DNA from: Deltaproteobacteria bacterium
GTDB lineage: Bacteria > Desulfobacterota > Syntrophia > Syntrophales > UBA5619
NCBI GenBank assembly: GCA_021817825.1
Contig: JAKAFS010000025.1
Coordinates: 1-43,922, forward strand
DNA: 43,922 nucleotides
Direction of reading: 5' to 3'
Part shown: piece by piece, positions 40,934 through 43,922 of the stretch
How positions within the stretch are numbered: position 1 is the stretch's first letter
How the letters are laid out: each line of letters begins with the position of its first letter
The notes under the pieces: model-generated
What the model was told of the DNA's origin: nothing
Databases searched by the model: none
Seen by the model: the letters and a program-made list of their open reading frames with translations, nothing else
Made by a program: the position numbers and the translations under genes

Positions 40934-41408
40934 GGTCCTGCCTCCATATCTTGGCGATCTCGTAGGCGAAGAGGCAGCATTCCAGGAGGCAGCAAATCGC
41001 CACGCCGTAGGCGATGGGATAGAAGGGCAACTGGATCGTCGCCGACACCTCTCCTCCGGCCTTGAACCGGGCCGCGACGTTGAAAAGATTGCCGCCGATG
41101 AAGGCAAAGAGGATCAGACAGGCGAGCCGCGTCAGGGTGTTCATGATTTGCCTGCCCCGGGCGGTGAGTCGATCGAGGAGGAAGTCCATGTTCACATGGC
41201 CGCGATCGAGGGAGACCTGGGGGATGCCGAAGGCGATGACGATCCCCAGGAGCAGGGAGACCACCTCGAAGGTCCCGGTGATGGGACGGCCGCCGGCCCG
41301 CAGCAGGATGTCCGTGACGGTAAGAAGCATCATGAAGGTGACGGCCGCCCCGGCGACCCAGTTGAGCGCGCCGCTCACCCTTTTGACGATTTTATCCACA
41401 ATCTCCAT
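40926..41408 (-). CDS. TRAP transporter small permease (DctQ)
   Basis: A 160-residue protein with four hydrophobic helices, as in DctQ (WVAGAAVTFMMLLTVTDILLR, FEVVSLLLGIVIAFGIPQVSLDRGHVNMDFLL, IMNTLTRLACLILFAFIGGNL, GVAICCLLECCLFAYE). It pairs with DctM. ATG 41408 follows GGAGG. Eight-base overlap with dctM downstream and 47 bases after the formate-THF ligase gene. Confidence 0.93.
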   Translation of the reverse strand: MEIVDKIVKRVSGALNWVAGAAVTFMMLLTVTDILLRAGGRPITGTFEVVSLLLGIVIAFGIPQVSLDRGHVNMDFLLDRLTARGRQIMNTLTRLACLILFAFIGGNLFNVAARFKAGGEVSATIQLPFYPIAYGVAICCLLECCLFAYEIAKIWRQDHA

Positions 41409-41455
41409 AGGTCCTCCAGAAATTAACGAGTGTGAACACTCTAAAAAAGCGGCGG

Positions 41456-43141
41456 TTAAAACAAGCCTACCGTCTCCCCCGCCGAGTTGACGTCGATCGT
41501 CTCCGCCGCCGGGGCCTTCGGCAAGCCCGGCATGGTCATGATGTCCCCGGTCAGGACGACCAGGAACCCGGCGCCGGCGGAAAGCCGGATGTCGCGAAGA
41601 GGCAGATCGAAGGTCTTGGGCCGGCCGCGCAGGCCCGGATCGGTGGAAAGCGAATACTGCGTCTTGGCAATGCAGACCGGAAGCCCGCCGTAGCCCTGGG
41701 CCTGGAAGGCCTTGAACTTGTCGCGGAGCTTCTTGTCGGCCAGGATGTCCACCGCCCCGTAGATCTCCCGGGCCACGATCTCCACCTTCTGCCAGAGGTC
41801 GCAGGAGTCGGGGTAGAGGAGCGTAAAATCGCTCTTGGTGTTCTCGACGGTCGAAACGACGGCGCGGGCCAGGTCCTCGGCCCCGGCGCTCCCCTCGGCC
41901 CAGTGGCGGCAGGGCACCACCTCGACGCCCAGGTAGGCGCACTTGTCCTGGACGAGCGTGATCTCCTCCGCCGTGTCGCCCGAGAAGGCATTGATCGCCA
42001 CGATCGCCGGCAGTCCGAAGCGGCGGATATTTTCGATATGTTTCTTGAGGTTTTCGATCCCCTTTTCCAGGGCCTCCATATTCGGTTTGCCGATTTCCTT
42101 CAGGTCGACGCCGCCATGGTATTTGAGCGCCCGGATCGTCGCCACGATCACGACTGCATCGGGATGGATCCCGGCCTTGCGGCATTTGATGTTGAAGAAC
42201 TTCTCCGCCCCCAGGTCGGCGCCGAACCCCGCCTCGGTCACCGTGTATTCCGCCAGGGCGAGAGCGAGCTTCGTGGCGATCACGCTGTTGCAACCGTGGG
42301 CAATGTTCGCAAAAGGGCCGCCGTGGATGAAAACCGGGTTGTTTTCCAGGGTCTGGACGAGATTGGGATGGATCGCCCCTTTGAGGAGCACCGTCATGGC
42401 CCCGTGGGCCTTGAGGTCGGCGGCGGTAATCGTCTTTCTATCGTAGGTGTGGCCCACGATCATCCGGCCCAGTCGTTCTTTGAGTTCCTCCAGGGACTCG
42501 GAGAGGCAGAAGATGGCCATCACTTCGCTGGCGACGGTGATGTCGAAGCCCGACTCTCGGGGCATCGAGTTTCCCGGCCCGCCCAGACCGATGACGAGCC
42601 CCCGCAGGGCGCGATCGTTCATGTCCAGGACGCGATTCCAGAGGATGCGGCGGGGATCGATGCCGAGGCTGTTCCCCTGGTGGATGTGGTTGTCCAGCAT
42701 CGCCGACAGGAGGTTGTGGGCCAGACCGATGGCATGGAAATCGCCGGTGAAATGGAGATTGATGTCCTCCATGGGGACCACCTGGGCGTAGCCGCCGCCG
42801 GCCGCGCCCCCTTTGACGCCGAAACAGGGGCCGAGGCTCGGCTCGCGCAGGCACATGACGGTTTTCTTGCCGATCCGGTTCAGGGCGTCGCCCAGACCGA
42901 TCGTGGTCGTGGTCTTCCCTTCCCCGGCCGGCGTGGGGTTCATGGCCGTCACGAGGATCAGCTTGCCCCGCGGCCCGTCCTTCTTACGGTGAAAGAGGCC
43001 CAGATTCACCTTGGCCTTCACCTTTCCGTAATGTTCGAGATCTTCGTCGCCGATCCCGAGTTTCGCCGCGATCTCCTCGATGGGCTGCATCTTTGCGGCC
43101 CGGGCGATTTCGATATCAGGAGGCAGCACCGCTTTTTCCAT
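41456..43141 (-). CDS. fhs: Formate-tetrahydrofolate ligase
   Basis: A 561-residue ligase making 10-formyl-THF from formate, THF and ATP, the first carbon step of the methyl branch of the Wood-Ljungdahl pathway, also run in reverse in syntrophs. Seen: the P-loop [73 protein letters not shown] and [19 protein letters not shown]. Length agrees with the family (about 556-560). Second gene of the operon after the corrinoid protein (42 bases), followed by the TRAP genes. ATG 43141 follows AGGAAAGGGG. Confidence 0.97.
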   Translation of the reverse strand: MEKAVLPPDIEIARAAKMQPIEEIAAKLGIGDEDLEHYGKVKAKVNLGLFHRKKDGPRGKLILVTAMNPTPAGEGKTTTTIGLGDALNRIGKKTVMCLREPSLGPCFGVKGGAAGGGYAQVVPMEDINLHFTGDFHAIGLAHNLLSAMLDNHIHQGNSLGIDPRRILWNRVLDMNDRALRGLVIGLGGPGNSMPRESGFDITVASEVMAIFCLSESLEELKERLGRMIVGHTYDRKTITAADLKAHGAMTVLLKGAIHPNLVQTLENNPVFIHGGPFANIAHGCNSVIATKLALALAEYTVTEAGFGADLGAEKFFNIKCRKAGIHPDAVVIVATIRALKYHGGVDLKEIGKPNMEALEKGIENLKKHIENIRRFGLPAIVAINAFSGDTAEEITLVQDKCAYLGVEVVPCRHWAEGSAGAEDLARAVVSTVENTKSDFTLLYPDSCDLWQKVEIVAREIYGAVDILADKKLRDKFKAFQAQGYGGLPVCIAKTQYSLSTDPGLRGRPKTFDLPLRDIRLSAGAGFLVVLTGDIMTMPGLPKAPAAETIDVNSAGETVGLF

Positions 43142-43183
43142 GACCGATCCCCTTTCCTCAACGGTTCACAGACAGGGCCGATT

Positions 43184-43807
43184 TCAGCCGTAGATCTGCC
43201 GGCAGAGGTTCACGCCGGCCACGGCATCGGGCGCCCAGTAATCGGCGCCGGCAAACTGCCGGACCTGCTCGTTGACAGGCGCGCCGCCGACGATGACCTT
43301 GACCTGATCCCGCAGGCCTGCCTTGACGATCTCCTCGACCACGGATTTCATCTCCGGATAGGTCAGGTTCAGGAGGGCGGAGAGTCCCAGGACCCGGGCG
43401 CCGCTCTGGCGAACCGCATCGACGAACTTCTGGGCCGGCACATCCACGCCCAGATCGATCACGTCGAAGCCGGCGCCCCTGAGCAGGGTGCTGACAATAT
43501 TCTTGCCGATGTCGTGAATGTCGCCCTTGACCGTTCCAATCACCACCTTACCCGCCGAATTCCCCTCCCCTGCCGCCTGGAGAAGCGGATCCAGACGTTT
43601 CATCACCCCTTTGAGGATCTCGGCGGAAAAGAGCAATTCGCTGATGAAATAGACGCCCTGGGAAAAGAGGTCGCCGATGGCGACCATCCCCTCGTTGCAG
43701 AGCTTCACGATCTCCATGGCCGGAACGCCGGCCCGGATCTTCTCCTCCACCAGTTCGTTCACCTTTTTTTCATCGAGATCACGCATCGCCTGGGCCAGTG
43801 CATCCAT
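43184..43807 (-). CDS. Methyltransferase corrinoid protein (MtaC/MtbC type)
   Basis: A 207-residue protein. The N-terminal helical cap (about 1-80; VNELVEEKIRAGVPAMEIVKLCNEGMV, LLFSAEILKGVMKRLDPLL) and the Rossmann cobalamin domain (88-205) are normal. The base-off B12 motif is GDIHDIG with H98 as the cobalt ligand; GLSALLNLTYPEM and VIVGGAPV complete it. It carries the methyl group between a substrate methyltransferase and a methyl-THF or CoM-type acceptor enzyme. Start ATG 43807 follows GGAGGGGACA; a frame to 43819 adds four residues without support. First gene visible of an operon that may begin beyond the window edge. Confidence 0.95.
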   Translation of the reverse strand: MDALAQAMRDLDEKKVNELVEEKIRAGVPAMEIVKLCNEGMVAIGDLFSQGVYFISELLFSAEILKGVMKRLDPLLQAAGEGNSAGKVVIGTVKGDIHDIGKNIVSTLLRGAGFDVIDLGVDVPAQKFVDAVRQSGARVLGLSALLNLTYPEMKSVVEEIVKAGLRDQVKVIVGGAPVNEQVRQFAGADYWAPDAVAGVNLCRQIYG

Positions 43808-43922
43808 TGTCCCCTCCACTCGTTCCGGTTCCTGATCAGCCCCTTATCCTTCCCCACCTCACAGCGCCGAGGGACCCAGCCTCCCGGCGCGCCCTCTCCC
43901 ATTACATCCACACCCCATTACG

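Overview
The window looks like a chromosomal segment of an anaerobic, Gram-negative, high-GC bacterium, most likely a Desulfobacterota (deltaproteobacterial) lineage of the Syntrophales type. This rests on gene content: formate-tetrahydrofolate ligase beside a corrinoid protein, a RACo-type corrinoid activator, phenylacetate-CoA ligase, a TRAP transporter, pyruvoyl-dependent arginine decarboxylase, and outer-membrane genes (BamD, OmpA lipoprotein). The taxonomic placement is an inference. No rRNA is present.

Layout. (1) 1-4106: an AT-rich, foreign-looking two-gene operon, a calcineurin-type phosphoesterase with a helical tail, translationally coupled to an Hsp90/GHKL-type ATPase. I know no named system with this pair; it is the best candidate for an undescribed (defence-like) system. 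(2) 4162-7929: four or five leftward genes (radical SAM, phosphoesterase, MBL hydrolase, PLD nuclease). (3) About 8146-17460: an integrative mobile element inserted at an initiator tRNA-Met gene. It has a tyrosine integrase, an AlpA/excisionase-like HTH, a long divergent control region, a sigma-like protein, a phage lambda O-like replication initiator whose own coding sequence carries an iteron array plus a T-rich tract (lambda-type intragenic origin), a DnaC-like helicase loader, a second HTH, and a cargo-like operon of clostripain-family peptidase, membrane-anchored coiled-coil protein and HU-like protein. Paired CCGTTAGAA repeats with an 11-bp period flank and enter the integrase gene and look like integrase arm sites. 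The left end was not found, so regions 1 and 2 may also belong to the element.

(4) 17551-31434: host genes: a membrane histidine kinase with a response regulator-nucleotide cyclase, arginine decarboxylase, LapA, HIT, a divergent DNA ligase, acylphosphatase, aminotransferase, OmpA lipoprotein, RlmN, DUF2784, BamD, thioredoxin and a nucleoside phosphorylase. (5) 31541-43807: metabolic genes: tandem-ACT protein with phenylacetate-CoA ligase, a UroD-like protein, MobA, a RACo-like activator, a cyclic-nucleotide-binding protein, and a leftward operon corrinoid protein - formate-THF ligase - TRAP DctQ-DctM-DctP that ends in a strong terminator. Together these suggest uptake of a carboxylate and corrinoid/folate methyl transfer, whose dedicated substrate methyltransferase is not in the window.
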